DNA of 24,146 nt from Chara braunii (GCA_003427395.1 BFEA01000007.1:6348649-6372794), one strand, 5' to 3'; counted from the stretch's first letter, positions 9,444 to 19,346 are shown. The notes: a model not told the origin generated them from the letters alone. A program made the numbers and translations.

Positions 9444-9911
9444 TTGTTCTCTATTCAGGGTGGGGTTAACTCACCTCTTGCTTCGCTCGTGAGCCGACCC
9501 TCACTGATCGTGCTACCCCGAGCTTCCAATAACTTTTTAAGAGAACTAACTAATCGCGTTGCTGAAATTTATAGCGTGCATGCATGCGCGAAGAACACGA
9601 AATTGCAAGGACTTAAAAGGAGAGAAGGGAAGGAAGCGCCTACGTTCTACATGGCCAAATCGTGGCAAGGGGGACGTAGCCACTCTCCTTGCATTGATCC
9701 AGTAGTGCAGCCCGCGGGCTTACTGGACACAACAGAAGGAAAAGAGAGGGCAGGAAAGACGAAGCTCAAGAAGAAAGACACAGTTACAATGGGGCCCGCC
9801 CAAAAGTTACAGTTGCACACAAGATTAAGGGCGCCGACTAATCGGAGCTCCGTTGCAGCCGCAAAAAGAAGCGAGCAAGTAAAGAGCATCGTGCGGCAAA
9901 AGAAATTCTGA
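9444..9911 (+). CDS. Doubtful ORF, 155 codons, unidentified
   Basis: This open frame is one of the longer plus-strand frames in the window. The encoded protein is basic, with Lys/Arg-rich stretches (GLKRREGKEA; GKTKLKKKDT), and ends SIVRQKKF. It has no recognised domain, signal peptide or membrane segment. A pyrimidine-rich stretch ending TATTCAG lies near its start and resembles a splice acceptor, so it could be the last exon of something. An AATAAA lies at about 9954, some 40 bp past the stop, as a polyadenylation signal would. These are weak cues, and the ORF may be chance. Confidence 0.2.
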   Translation: MFSIQGGVNSPLASLVSRPSLIVLPRASNNFLRELTNRVAEIYSVHACAKNTKLQGLKRREGKEAPTFYMAKSWQGGRSHSPCIDPVVQPAGLLDTTEGKERAGKTKLKKKDTVTMGPAQKLQLHTRLRAPTNRSSVAAAKRSEQVKSIVRQKKF

Positions 9912-10200
9912 ATTCCTAAATTTCTATCTAATTCGAAAATGCAAAAAAAACTTCAATAAAGCACAAATTCCGAAAATAAAATCCGAAATTCCAAGAGTTG
10001 TCGACAATATTTGAAAATAAATTTAAAAAAAAGAAAGACGTAAAAACTTTCGCACGATCATATCGCCAAAAAAACGCACAGCAAAAAAAGAAGCTATGTC
10101 AACCATTATTAATCGCACATGCGTCCATCCAGGGCCTGCCCATCACCGCCGAAGGGAAAGGAGCGAAGCGAAGGAAAAGAAAGAAGCGAGGACACTGACG
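9912..10200. other. A-rich intergenic sequence
   Basis: This stretch is dominated by A-rich words (runs of 6-8 A at several places) with an AATAAA at about 9954-9959. No gene, RNA or repeat family was recognised. Base composition becomes clearly more GC-rich from about 10120 onward, where the acidic-protein gene remnant region begins. Confidence 0.5.
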
Positions 10201-10460
10201 CAATTTACTTGCCGACCCCGCCTCCCGTAATTGACCCAACCCTCCCATCTTAGGACCCCTCATTGTCATTGTGATGAAAGTCGCGCGGCACAGAAAGTGG
10301 TTCGTCACATATGCGACGCCCAGGGGCTTCCAATCTTGAGCAAGCTCCCGCTTGCTTTCTCATCAGGCGCCGATCCATGATTGGGGGGCCGACGCAGAGC
10401 TTACACGTGCCACACCGTAGGATTTGAGTGTGGAAGTCATCCAACGTGGCAATCGTGTGC

Positions 10461-11105
10461 TCAATCCAGAATGGTGTCGGGGAAGGGTAGTCTGATTACG
10501 GGCTGGGGAGGGGAGGAATGTACCTGGGGAAAGAGAGGCATGAAGCTATAAATCTCCCTACCGTCACTAGGGAGCGGGAGGTAGTAGATGGAGCGATGGG
10601 TATGAGGAAAGCGAGGGTGTCGTCGTTGGTGGGGGAGGGAAGCAAGGTAGTCGGGGTAAAGGGTGGCGATGGTACGACGAATGACTGTGCGAAAATTGTC
10701 ATAATCCTCGCACGCAGGGATCGTGCCAGAGACGATGCAATAAACCTCCATGTGATTGAACTCCCGCCAATCGACGTTAAAGAGTAGGACATGGAGAGGA
10801 AAGGAAGTGACAATCGAACGGGTAGTAGTCTGAGGAAAGATAGTGATCAGAAGTCGGCTGGCATATCGATGATAGAAGAGGGGAAGAGGAAACGGGTGCC
10901 ACCTATTGGGGAACGGGGGTCGGCCTACAAGCTGCTGGACGGTGAGGAAATCATGGGGACGACGGGATAATAACCGGGGACGAAGCCCGATCGCCCGCAT
11001 TTCGACGTAAACGAAGGGTGGCAAGGGAGGGTGAGGAGGATTGAGAGGGGGATGCACTTCTTTGGCGGCGGTGGCTTGTTGAGGGCTCGGCTGCGGCGGC
11101 TCCAT
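10461..11105 (-). CDS. Overlapping 214-codon ORF, unidentified
   Basis: This open frame starts inside the Arg/Ser-rich end of the preceding gene in a different frame and runs past its stop. The first third is Pro-rich and is probably a shadow. The middle (LHVLLFNVDWREFNHMEVYC, then PACEDYDNFRTVIRRTIATL) has ordinary protein character. It might be a further frameshifted part of the same decayed gene, a neighbouring exon, or chance in GC-rich DNA. Beyond its end, a third frame (10444-10250) reads HTQILRCGTCKLCVGPP. No family was recognised. Confidence 0.2.
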   Translation of the reverse strand: MEPPQPSPQQATAAKEVHPPLNPPHPPLPPFVYVEMRAIGLRPRLLSRRPHDFLTVQQLVGRPPFPNRWHPFPLPLFYHRYASRLLITIFPQTTTRSIVTSFPLHVLLFNVDWREFNHMEVYCIVSGTIPACEDYDNFRTVIRRTIATLYPDYLASLPHQRRHPRFPHTHRSIYYLPLPSDGREIYSFMPLFPQVHSSPPQPVIRLPFPDTILD

Positions 11106-12330
11106 CTCTCTTGTCTTCTTCCCGTGGAGGCTCCGAATTGAGTGCAGGATTTCCCTGCAGCAGCTGTCGTGGTGGTCCTGAGTCCTTGACTGGACGTTTG
11201 CCTTCCGCCTTTTCCCGCTGCTTCTGGTCCTCAGCTTCCTGCTCCTCCCTCGTCAACTTAGTCGACGTGGCTTCCTCCTCCGAGTCGTCCTCCTGTTCCT
11301 CGTTGTCTTCCCCCGATCCAACCTCTTCCAACACCTCGTCAGCGGACTCTTAGTAGTCAGGATCGTCGTTCCGCTCCTCCTCTTTTGCCGACTCCTCGGA
11401 TTCTTCATCCTCCTCCTCCTGTACCTCCTCGCTGGTCTGTCCTTCAGGGACGCGTCGAACGAGCGGGTCCCACGTGGACAGATCGGTAACGTCGACTGTT
11501 AGAAACACACCCCTCAAGGGCAAATAGTAGCTTCCCTCGTCTAACTCCGTACACGTGGACCACAAAAGGTGCGGCTCCAAGGAGCGAGTAAGCGTCTCCG
11601 CTCCTGGACTTTCGTCGCAGCGCGACAGGATCCCCAGCGGCAGATCGTCCTGAACTTGGACCAGGAATATCAGCAACTCGTCCGTGATGGCGCTCAAGTT
11701 GTCGTCTCTCACTTCCCCAAATATAATTCCCAGAAAATATCCCTCCGTACCTGTTCTCCACGCTTGAACGAGTAGCAGCTCTACCTCATCGTCTGGAACC
11801 TCGCCTTCCACGGTCCGATCTGCAGGCTCAGCCCAATGGAACGCGACGTCGAGAAGGCAAAAGCTAAGGGCCACGTAAGCTTGCCACTGCCACCACCGGC
11901 CCACGGCAGCGCGCTCAGGATCGGCACGTCCAGGTGCTTGATCGTGAAGGACAGAGATGTGTCAACATCAGACTGCCAGAACACGGGGACATACGAAGGG
12001 AGGGTGAAGGTGGAAAGGCGATGGTGGTTCATCGAGGCGGGGCGAAAGGAAGGAGCTCAGGAAGGTCGATATCGTTAGTCGTTACAATCCGATCGCGCGG
12101 TCGAGCCAACAATTGCACCCAAGCCCTCGTGATATCCGTTGCCCAGGCTCTTAGCTGTCGGAAGATCTCGGTATGGCTCCCCGAATGCAGAGAGGTAAGG
12201 TCGCCCGTGAAGACAATGATGACCGACATGTGGCTTTCTCCAAGGGGAAACAGTCGCAAAAAGGTCGACACCTTGGCCAACACACGTGTCTCTCCAGTTG
12301 CCGTGAATCAAAATCCGGTCGCCGTGTGAA
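10951..12330 (-). pseudogene. Broken gene for an uncharacterised protein with an acidic tail
   Basis: Three minus-strand frames together look like one protein. The first (about 12330-12029) contains VIIVFTGDLTSLHSGSHTEI and RAWVQLLARP. The second (to 11781) contains LPSYVPVFWQS, FTIKHLDVPILSALPWAGGG and LQIGPWK. The third (about 11830-10951) contains EGEVPDDEVELLLVQAWRTG, YFLGIIFGEVRDDNLSAITD, CTELDEGSYYLPLRGVFLTV and then a long Glu/Asp-rich tail, a Lys/Glu-rich region and an Arg/Ser-rich end finishing SSPVIIPSSP. A single TAA (11350-11352) interrupts DDPDY*ESADE in otherwise continuous frame. Two frameshifts join the other pieces. From memory this resembles a repeated family of unknown function in Chara; I cannot verify that. 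No enzyme motif was seen. Confidence 0.5.
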
Positions 12331-12399
12331 TGGCCGCTGTGTTGAAGAAGGCAGCGAATCGGAGTAGATCCGGACTCACTCGGGGACGCCGTACTTTCC

Positions 12400-12682
12400 G
12401 GATGAATAAAGTCGGATGAGTCTTCACACTACTTCCGATGAATAAGATGAGCAAAATCAGACGGATCTACGACTAGAAGGAAATATATGTTGCCACACTT
12501 GTCTATTTGATTGTGCAGGGTGTGTATGTGTCACTGTCTCTCTTTCATTCACACACACACACCCTGCACAATCAAACAGACAAGTGTGGCAACGTATATT
12601 TCCTTCTAGTCGTAGATCCGTCCGATTTTGCTCATCCTATTCACTGGAAGTAGTGTGAAGATTCATCCGACTTTATTCATCC
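12400..12682. repeat. Near-perfect fold-back (inverted repeat) element
   Basis: The left arm at 12400-12531 and the right arm at 12550-12682 are reverse complements over about 132 bp with only a handful of mismatches. About 18 bp of CT-rich spacer separates them. Key words are GGATGAATAAAGTCGGATGA at the outer end, GATGAGCAAAATC, GGATCTACGACTAGAAGGAA, TTGCCACACTTGTCT and TTGTGCAGGGTGTGT at the inner end. This is the architecture of a MITE-like or foldback transposon, or of a recent palindromic duplication. No coding capacity is present and no clear target-site duplication was seen. Confidence 0.85.
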
Positions 12683-13121
12683 TATCGATGGAAAACTCTC
12701 ACCCTCTCTCTCTTTCTCTATTAGTCTTTGTGCGTTAATTCGTGAACATGTGTATCTTACGAGTGCATGCGAGACAACTATCACCTTTCGCCTCCCGCAC
12801 TGCCAAGTGGTTGCGGAATGCAGTAAAAAAAGGACATCGGGAGATAAACGTCACATGCCACCCTAGTGAAGATGACCTGAGGGGAGGCAACTTATCATCT
12901 CTCATTAGTTCAATGAGGCTGGCTTGCCCCCTCCTTTCCCTGGTTCCCTTAGTATGTGTTCCCTTCCTTTGTTGCGCACACCGCTCTATAGTAATAATAT
13001 AATAACTAGCTAAGCGCCCGTGATGCGGGCCACACCCGCAGAAATAAGAGTAACTAGCTGAAGTCCGAGTTTAATTCACGAATTAAAAAAATGACAAATA
13101 GAGAGAAAAAAAAAAAAAAAG
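12683..13121. other. Unassigned sequence up to assembly gap
   Basis: A CT-rich stretch follows the fold-back element, and a short ORF (12742-13002) ends in a hydrophobic run. I see no family resemblance and do not call it a gene. The sequence becomes A-rich and enters a poly-A run just before the gap. Confidence 0.45.
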
Positions 13122-13345
13122 NNNNNNNNNNNNNNNNNNNNNNNNNNNNNNNNNNNNNNNNNNNNNNNNNNNNNNNNNNNNNNNNNNNNNNNNNNNNNNN
13201 NNNNNNNNNNNNNNNNNNNNNNNNNNNNNNNNNNNNNNNNNNNNNNNNNNNNNNNNNNNNNNNNNNNNNNNNNNNNNNNNNNNNNNNNNNNNNNNNNNNN
13301 NNNNNNNNNNNNNNNNNNNNNNNNNNNNNNNNNNNNNNNNNNNNN
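13122..13345. other. Assembly gap (224 N)
   Basis: The unknown bases are flanked on both sides by A-rich runs, so the gap probably lies in a low-complexity tract. Any translation through it is meaningless. Confidence 0.99.
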
Positions 13346-13511
13346 ATAAAAAAAAAAAAAAAAATTGATATGAAAATTTTTCGTTTAATTTTAGTAAGCA
13401 AGTGACCGCCGTATAATTAAGGCACAATTATTTGCATAGTGGAATCAATATTGACTTAAAAAAGCGGAATAATATTACGTCAAAATTATTATTATTTTTT
13501 ATTTTTTTATT

Positions 13512-13516
<5 letters not shown>

Positions 13517-13594
<78 letters not shown>
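13517..13594. repeat. (CT)n microsatellite
   Basis: An almost uninterrupted CT dinucleotide tract of about 78 bp, preceded by a T-rich region. Translations through it (Ser-Leu or Arg-Glu repeats) are artefacts. Confidence 0.97.
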
Positions 13595-13597
<3 letters not shown>

Positions 13598-14136
13598 CCC
13601 CCTTATTTATTTGTCTTTCCCTTCCCATCTCTCTTGTAGGGTCAATTAAGTAACTGAAACCGAAGACGACCATCTAAAAATTTGTTATTAAGGCAACGCC
13701 TTGACAACCGCCTAATCAACATCTTTGTCTTTCTATCTCTCTTATAAGACCGATCAACTTCCTTCACTGAAACGATACTCTTGCAACAGCTCATAAACAA
13801 AAACTCATTGCAACACTTTGAGACGATACTCCTCGAAAGTTTTGAATCGAGTCTTTCTTTGGCGATTGTAATCGAGATGAATTGCTGCATCCACACATCT
13901 CCAAGTGTTCATACTCGTATTCAATTCCGTTGTTGCTTCCACAATATCTTGCGCTCTGTAAGAACTGTCAAGATAGGACAGGTGCGCAAGTGTCTTTTTC
14001 AGACCAATAGATTCAACAGAGTCATACATGGTAATGTAAAAATTAGAAGAACTTGGTTGTTCCAATGGTCCTGTATGGACATGCAAATGGTCTCTTGATG
14101 GCGTATGAGCGGGCACAACACAACTTACAGGAGACA
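13595..14136. other. Unassigned sequence between (CT)n and Helitron copy 2
   Basis: This stretch is absent from the flank of the other Helitron copy. A minus-strand frame at 14137-13805 (110 codons) contains LNTSMNTWRCVDAAIHLDYN and RQRKTRFKTFEEYRLKVLQ, then a TGA, and continues VFVYELLQEYRFSEG in the same frame. This looks a little like a decayed coding exon, but no family is recognised. Confidence 0.3.
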
Positions 14137-14332
14137 AAGTAGCCGTAGCGGCCTACAAAGCAGAAACAACAACAGAAGTAGTGACAATCATCGTTGATAT
14201 ATTGGAGGGTGAAGCATAATCCGCAAGACATTAAAAATTTGGAGCAGATGTTGATTGAAGGGGGAGTCTACAGATCGGAGCTGAATAAGGAGTGGAAGAA
14301 GCAACCACGGGAGGAATCCTTTTAAGAAATTG

Positions 14333-15429
14333 TTATTTCCGTGCATATCTGTGAAAGGGTTGGGGAATGGTCCCTTCTGTCGGACAATGTGGCAAATATA
14401 ATGTCATCCTAGTAATCTCCTCATTAGAGAGAGTCAGGAACTCATCGGTCAAAAGTAATTGCAATATGGAAGAAGTCTCCAAATCCAAAACATTCAACGG
14501 GTGTGAAGGAAGATGAAATCGTCGTTCCAACTGTATATCAGTGAGTTTGTTTCTTTTCCACTCCAGGAAGTTATCCCATATTCGTCCATCTTTTACGACC
14601 GTGTCACTTTGACAAACATTTCAAAAAACACCTCAGTGAAGATATTTTGGATGTCAACCTTCTTCGCATCGTGAAACCATCTAGAAAGGTGAGCGAGCGG
14701 ATTGGGAGTGCAGATTGTGGGTGCATCATTATCGTCGGATATCACAGTAAACCCTGAAGTATTTTGTGGTTGCGATGTGGCGCAAACATCTCTTTCAAGT
14801 CCACTTCGTTGAGATTGCAAACACAAATCATGAACACGCGCACGTCCAGCAAGCGGTGCACAAAACGGAAGAGATGAAAGTGCATGATCACGGAGCGCAT
14901 TCAGCGCTCTCATAATAAGATTCCCCGTTTCATCAACAACAGGTTGTCGTCCCACCTGATTATCAGCCAACGTAGGCTCAGGCACTTCGAGGGAATCCAA
15001 AAGATTAGTTTTCGCACAACGACTCTTTCTCCTCTTAAATGTAGATTCAACACAGTTTTCGTTCGAATCCCCCGTAACGTTATCATTCTCATCATCGGCA
15101 AATGGAAGGTTAATAGGCCTACCCGACTGACCTCTACGCGAACCATCCCCATCGGCACGACAATCGTCACCACCCCCCAGGACAACCATGTTTCCAACAT
15201 CATTAAGGGTATTCCCTTGCGAACATCGATGTTCAACCTCACCAAGAACATGATGATCGTCCCGATGATGTTCACTTCCAAGATTCGCCGACCTCTCATC
15301 ATTTTCACTTTTCTTCGACCTCTCTGAATGTTCGGCTCTAACTTTTGACGTAACATTCATATCATATTGAGTGGTATTGTTGTTTCTCATTGTTTTCCTA
15401 TTAGCCCGAGGATCGTACTTATGCGGCAT
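14333..15429 (-). pseudogene. Helitron second ORF, copy 2 (unidentified accessory protein)
   Basis: The frame MPHKYDPRANRKT... is open for 278 codons (15429-14593). Its first 269 codons align without a gap to copy 1, with about 82% of residues identical. Conserved features are EHHRDDHHVLGEV, ADDENDNVT, the basic FKRRKSR motif, ADNQVGRQPVVDETG and DAKKVDIQNIFTEVF. TTTTTGCAG precedes the start as in copy 1. After TAA 14593 a different frame continues VVKDGRIWDNFLEWKRNKL and LERRFHLPSHPLNVLDLETS to 14333. In copy 2 this tail lacks the internal TGA of copy 1, but it ends earlier (ARK*). By eye most base differences change amino acids, which fits neutral decay after duplication. The function is unknown. 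Confidence 0.6.
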
Positions 15430-15540
15430 TCGGAAGTCGCCTGCAAAAAGAATATGACAAAATTATTTGGAATGCCAAGGCACGATGGAAAAAAAAAAAA
15501 AAAACTCATCCCAAACATTCATGATATACAATATTCTTCG

Positions 15541-17829
15541 TTAAAAAATTATTATCGGCAACGCAACACGGATATTGTTGCGATGGCCAACACGCGGCAA
15601 AGCAACGTACAGTTGACCACGCGCAAAACCGGTTTGCAGAGCCAAACCCTGACACACGGTACGGTTTGTCCTTGCGACTTGTTAATCGTTATAGCAAAAG
15701 CAAGACGGACCGGAAATTGCCTCCTAAACCATTTGAACCCAGTTGTCTCACCATCGTTGGTCAGATAAATCTTGGGGATCAGTGTTGTTTTAACCGTGTG
15801 CATTATTGTCACTTCCCACAAATCATCATTAACGATCTTCTTCAAAATCAGCCTTGTCCCATTGCTTCGGTGACAAATTTCACAAAAGCATCACAGGCGC
15901 ACAAATTTTTAAGTGCAGCCTGTGAGGTGGAAGGTCAGATTCGTCGAGAGAGTTCAAGAATTTTCGTTCAATACCAAGTCCGGTATCATCCGAATCAGGA
16001 TAATCAACACTGAAAAGGTCACGCACCTCCCGAGGGAAGTCGTCAGAACACAGTTGTTAACAGAACCGGCATCGTAATTAGTAAGGCATAGAATTAATCG
16101 AGGCAAGAAATACTCGGCATCCCCCACATGGTTGGACAAATGATCAAACGTCCATGAAATCAACTTATCAATTGGTTTATCCGTACAAATCTCACGTGTC
16201 AATCTGACCGCAGCAGATTCATTAGGAACAACTGGAGGATGGTCACCATTCGTAATGCGCATCAAAAAGTGGGCATACATTTGTGTCATTTCATCATTCC
16301 CCAAGCTTAAGATTCGCATATTTTGGGTCAGTTGATGAACCTCAAAAAGTTTCTACAAAGGAAATATTTTCATGAACGCATCAATTTATTGCGTCCTCGA
16401 TTCGTGTTTCACAACGGGCAAAACCTGTTTAAAATCCTCAGCTACAAACAGAACTTTCCCACGAAACGGCTCGTCATTTTTACAGAGGTCCCGAAGCGTA
16501 ATGTCAAGAGCTTCCAAGTGAAACTTGTTACTCATTGGAACCTCGTCCCAAATAATCAAGTCGGCACGGCGGATAAGCTCCATAAGATCACTTTGTTTCG
16601 AAATCAAGAAGGGACGAGTGTTATTAGGTTTCAAAGGTGCGAGCAATCGTGAGTGAAACGTTCGACTCCCCGTCAAAAGAGTCGTTTTTATGTCACTGGA
16701 CGTGACGGCCAGTGCAATGGCAGAACACGACCTGATACCCGCGAAAATCGTTTCAATGCAAAAAGTTTTTCCTGTTTCAGCCGGTGCATCGACAAAAGCA
16801 CCCAACGGTCTTTTCTCTTGCACAACTCTAACGACTTTTTCCACCAACGCTCGTTGACGTGGACGAAAACGTCGAAAATTATAGTCATATTTGCGTTGCA
16901 TTTGAATATGATCATATGACAACCCGTCGTTTAGAATCGATGATACCGTTATGTTCTCGTAATGTCTCGTTATGTTCTCAGTAATCGTTTCCACATCGGG
17001 TATTGGATAAAAAAGGCAGAACTTACGGAAGTTTTTTTCAGACTCTGACAAAATACGGTCAAAGATAAAATAACACTAACCATTTGAAAATATTTAGGGG
17101 AACAATTTCATTGTTTGCGCGATACTGAAAATCGTCACACATCTTATCCCAATGTCGTTCGAAGAAAAACACCGGATCGTTCACTAGACCAAACGCCAGA
17201 ACCATAACAAATATTTTACGAACTTCTTCAGGCATGTCATGCGTAGGGGTTGTGTCTATGCATTGATCGTATGCATCGTCTGTTTGCAAAAGGCCCAATC
17301 GAAGACACACGGATCGGAACGAATCATATTCGACTCCGTCCACTGTACGAATTTCGACAAAAGAGCGCCCCCCACGAGAATGTTCATGGTTTAGCAACAC
17401 CTGCACATAAAATCGTTTCCCTTCCGTGATCCTTATATGATGCAACCGGGATATCTTTTCGAAGGGACCACCGTGAAGGTCACACTTTCTTACGTTCCAC
17501 TTCTTATGTTTGTTATTCCACACATGAGTATTAACGATTTCAACGTAAAGAGGAAGCTCCTCTTAAGGATCACGTTCGTTCAAAAAATTGTGTTCCATCC
17601 ATGCTGTCAATTTCGTTTTCGGGGGCCCATTTGAAATAACGTCATGCTCAGTCCCAAGTTTGAATTACATTTTTTGCATGTTTTCGAGATGCACAGACAA
17701 TTTTTCAACCTCGGGTCATTGTTCTGCAACATCGATTGTTCTGCAACATCGAACTCAAATAGACGTTAGCATGTTTCGCATGCACCTACAACACGCATAT
17801 CTTGATACAATTTGACCTCGTCGATGGGC
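15541..17829 (-). pseudogene. RepHel, copy 2: linker domain and PIF1-like helicase, broken
   Basis: The gene enters from the truncation point with DEVKLYQDMRVVGACETC and a TAA, then EQ*PEVEKLSVH (TGA). The frame from 17523 carries HVWNNKHKKWNVRK, RTVDGVEYDSFR and RLGLLQTDDAYDQC, and slips by one inserted T near 17055. The next frame (17051-16386) has the helicase core: a Walker A written DAPAETGKTF (Glu where Gly is usual), Walker B LIIWDE, and VAEDFKQVLPVV (usual GGDFRQ). Later blocks are MYAHFLMRITNGDHP, LPPHRLHLKI, APVMLL*NLSPKQ (CGA to TGA), an 11-bp loss near 15860, RRQFPVRLAFAITINKSQGQ and ARGQLYVALPRVGH after another frameshift. A 17-bp tandem duplication sits at about 17721-17754. It cannot give a working protein. 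Confidence 0.88.
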
Positions 17830-18563
17830 GCTGTCGGACCAAATACCCTTTTGGTCATGCTTTTGCATTCGACACGGTGACAGCGTCCGTTACCATGACG
17901 AAGTCAGTCCAGGAAACGGGTGTGCACGCTTTGGCGTGGCACATGAAAATGATTTCCTCAGCCATTGAGGTCGGGGCGAATCTGTGAGAAAATTTCGAGA
18001 ATGTGCGCGCTGTTTGTTGTGACGTGCATTGTGATGGTTAAGATTAGTAGTAATACCCTCCGACCGAAAAGGTCGAGAGGTTGATTGAGTTAATGCGGTG
18101 TCGGGTAGATCTACGACACACCTTGACACTCGGACTGATACTTGTCTAACTACCGGTACCGTGACTGGGCCTCTAAAAATATCGACTTTGTCTTCTTCTA
18201 CTCGGCCTCGACTACCCGAAACATCTACCTCTACTTAGTAAGGTACCGACCTACTTGTTACTTGGGCGTTTTTCTGCAGCTCTTAAATGTAGCGGATTCC
18301 TTTCCCCGCCAATTAAGTGTTTTCCCCGCCGCGACCCTCAAATGACACGGCCGTAGTTGAGTACCGGCCCCACTGACTTTTTTTTAAGGGAACCAAGTGC
18401 CCTGGTGGGACGCACATAGACTCAAGCCGACAAACTCTGGACAGGAGAGCAGATCAGCTTGCGGAGATGCACCACACAGACTTAGAAATGGGTTCAGGTC
18501 GTTGGGCAGACCCAGCCTCACTATGCAATATGTACCTGAGCAGTTCCCCTTATACTCGAAATG
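17830..18563. other. Unassigned sequence next to truncated Helitron
   Basis: No gene is supported. The sequence has GC-rich and AT-rich patches and a perfect small inverted repeat, GTGTCG...CGACAC, at about 18099-18118. It may be host DNA at the truncation point of Helitron copy 2, or another repeat. Confidence 0.4.
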
Positions 18564-18645
18564 GGAGCTAGCTCAAAGGGTTTCGAGGTAGGTTATCAAG
18601 CAACAGGTACGGGGATCGAGGCCTACCAACCTTTGAGCTAGCTCC
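18564..18645. repeat. Long nested hairpin, 16-bp perfect stem
   Basis: GGAGCTAGCTCAAAGG (18564-18579) is exactly complementary to CCTTTGAGCTAGCTCC (18630-18645). Inside it GGTAGG (18587-18592) pairs with CCTACC (18622-18627). The total length of about 82 bases is in the range of a small-RNA precursor or a short inverted-repeat element. Nothing else supports transcription. Confidence 0.75.
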
Positions 18646-19004
18646 ATTTTGTTGAGAAGCTCAATTACAGTTTGCTCCGGTTTCGATCGACCGGGACTCA
18701 AACCCGCGAGCTGATTATCAAATTTAGTTATAGTTGCCCTGTTGAAAAAAAAAATGAAAAAAAGGGGGCCCCACACTTGGCACGTGTAAAAAGTTAGTTG
18801 TTAGATTCTGTTTTTATTTTATTTTATTTTATTTGTTTGTTTTAGTTAGATACTTCTTTTATTTATTTTTATTATTATTATTATCATTCTGATCGCGTAC
18901 CTCACGAGACTCGTCTGAGTCAATGAATCCACAACCAAATCACGGGCGGGTTCATTCTTACCAACGTCGGTGCTACCGGGCTTGATTTTGGCCCGCGCCC
19001 TTGA
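18646..19004. other. Unassigned, AT-rich with (TTTTA)n
   Basis: The stretch contains CGGGACTCAAACCCG at about 18693-18707, whose complement looks a little like a tRNA B-box arm, but no cloverleaf was found. At about 18810-18835 a short TTTTA pentamer run occurs, followed by ATT-type repeats near 18870. No gene was seen. Confidence 0.4.
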
Positions 19005-19223
19005 GAGAGGAAGTTATCGAGCTGGAAGAGCGAGGGCACAACCGGAAAGGAGGAGCGTTGCACGACAGAGGAGGACCAGCGCATAGAGGTGTGGGAGGAG
19101 TACTTTGAGAAGAAGAGGAAGGAAGAATCGCGCGGGCTGAGACAAAAAAGTCGGGCGGAAAGAAAACCGTACGAAGGGGGATGGTCTCCCAGAGAGGGTA
19201 AACGGGAGATGGGAGAGAGTGTG
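19005..19223 (+). CDS. Possible coding remnant, charged helix-like ORF
   Basis: The frame lies between a TGA (19002) and a TAG (about 19221) and has no early ATG, so at most it is an exon or scrap. It encodes EERCTTEEDQRIEVWEEYF followed by EKKRKEESRGLRQKSRAERK and PYEGGWSPREGKREMGESV. It is strongly charged and helix- or coiled-coil-like. The region is purine-rich and runs into a (GAA)n tract, so the charged character may simply reflect base composition. No family is known to me. Confidence 0.2.
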
Positions 19224-19304
19224 TAGAAATAAGTGCGCGGGGGCAGAAGGTGGAACACGCGAAGGAATGGAGATGACCGCGCAGAGGAAGGTGATCAAGC
19301 GGGG

Positions 19305-19346
19305 AGAAGAAGAAGAAGAAGAAGAAGAAGAAGAAGAAGAAGAAGA
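19305..19346. repeat. (GAA)n microsatellite
   Basis: About 14 GAA triplets. In one plus-strand frame they read as poly-Glu, but the surrounding frame is not a supported gene. Confidence 0.95.

Larger units (their letters stand above)
14137..17829 (-). mobile_element. Helitron copy 2 (5'-truncated, decayed)
   Basis: This is a second, shorter copy of the element at 1800-8510, in the same orientation. Similarity is about 90-95% by eye. It starts at AAGTAGCCGTAGCGGCC (3' end of the element) and stops abruptly after GACCTCGTCGATGGGC at 17829. Copy 1 continues there into the Rep tyrosine region; here unrelated sequence (GCTGTCGGACC...) begins. The Rep catalytic region is therefore missing. It contains a more complete helicase than copy 1 and its own version of the second ORF. 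Confidence 0.88.

Noticed and set aside
3181-11352. Possible stop-codon reassignment (TAA/TAG read as Gln)
   Set aside because: Several TAA codons stand where Gln is expected, but TAG also replaces Trp, TGA replaces Arg and Trp, and true frameshifts accompany them. Ordinary decay by C-to-T change explains the pattern better.
18690-18760. tRNA gene or tRNA-derived SINE on the minus strand
   Set aside because: GGGTTTGAGTCCC resembles a B box, but the T-stem is only 4 bp and no A box or cloverleaf could be built.
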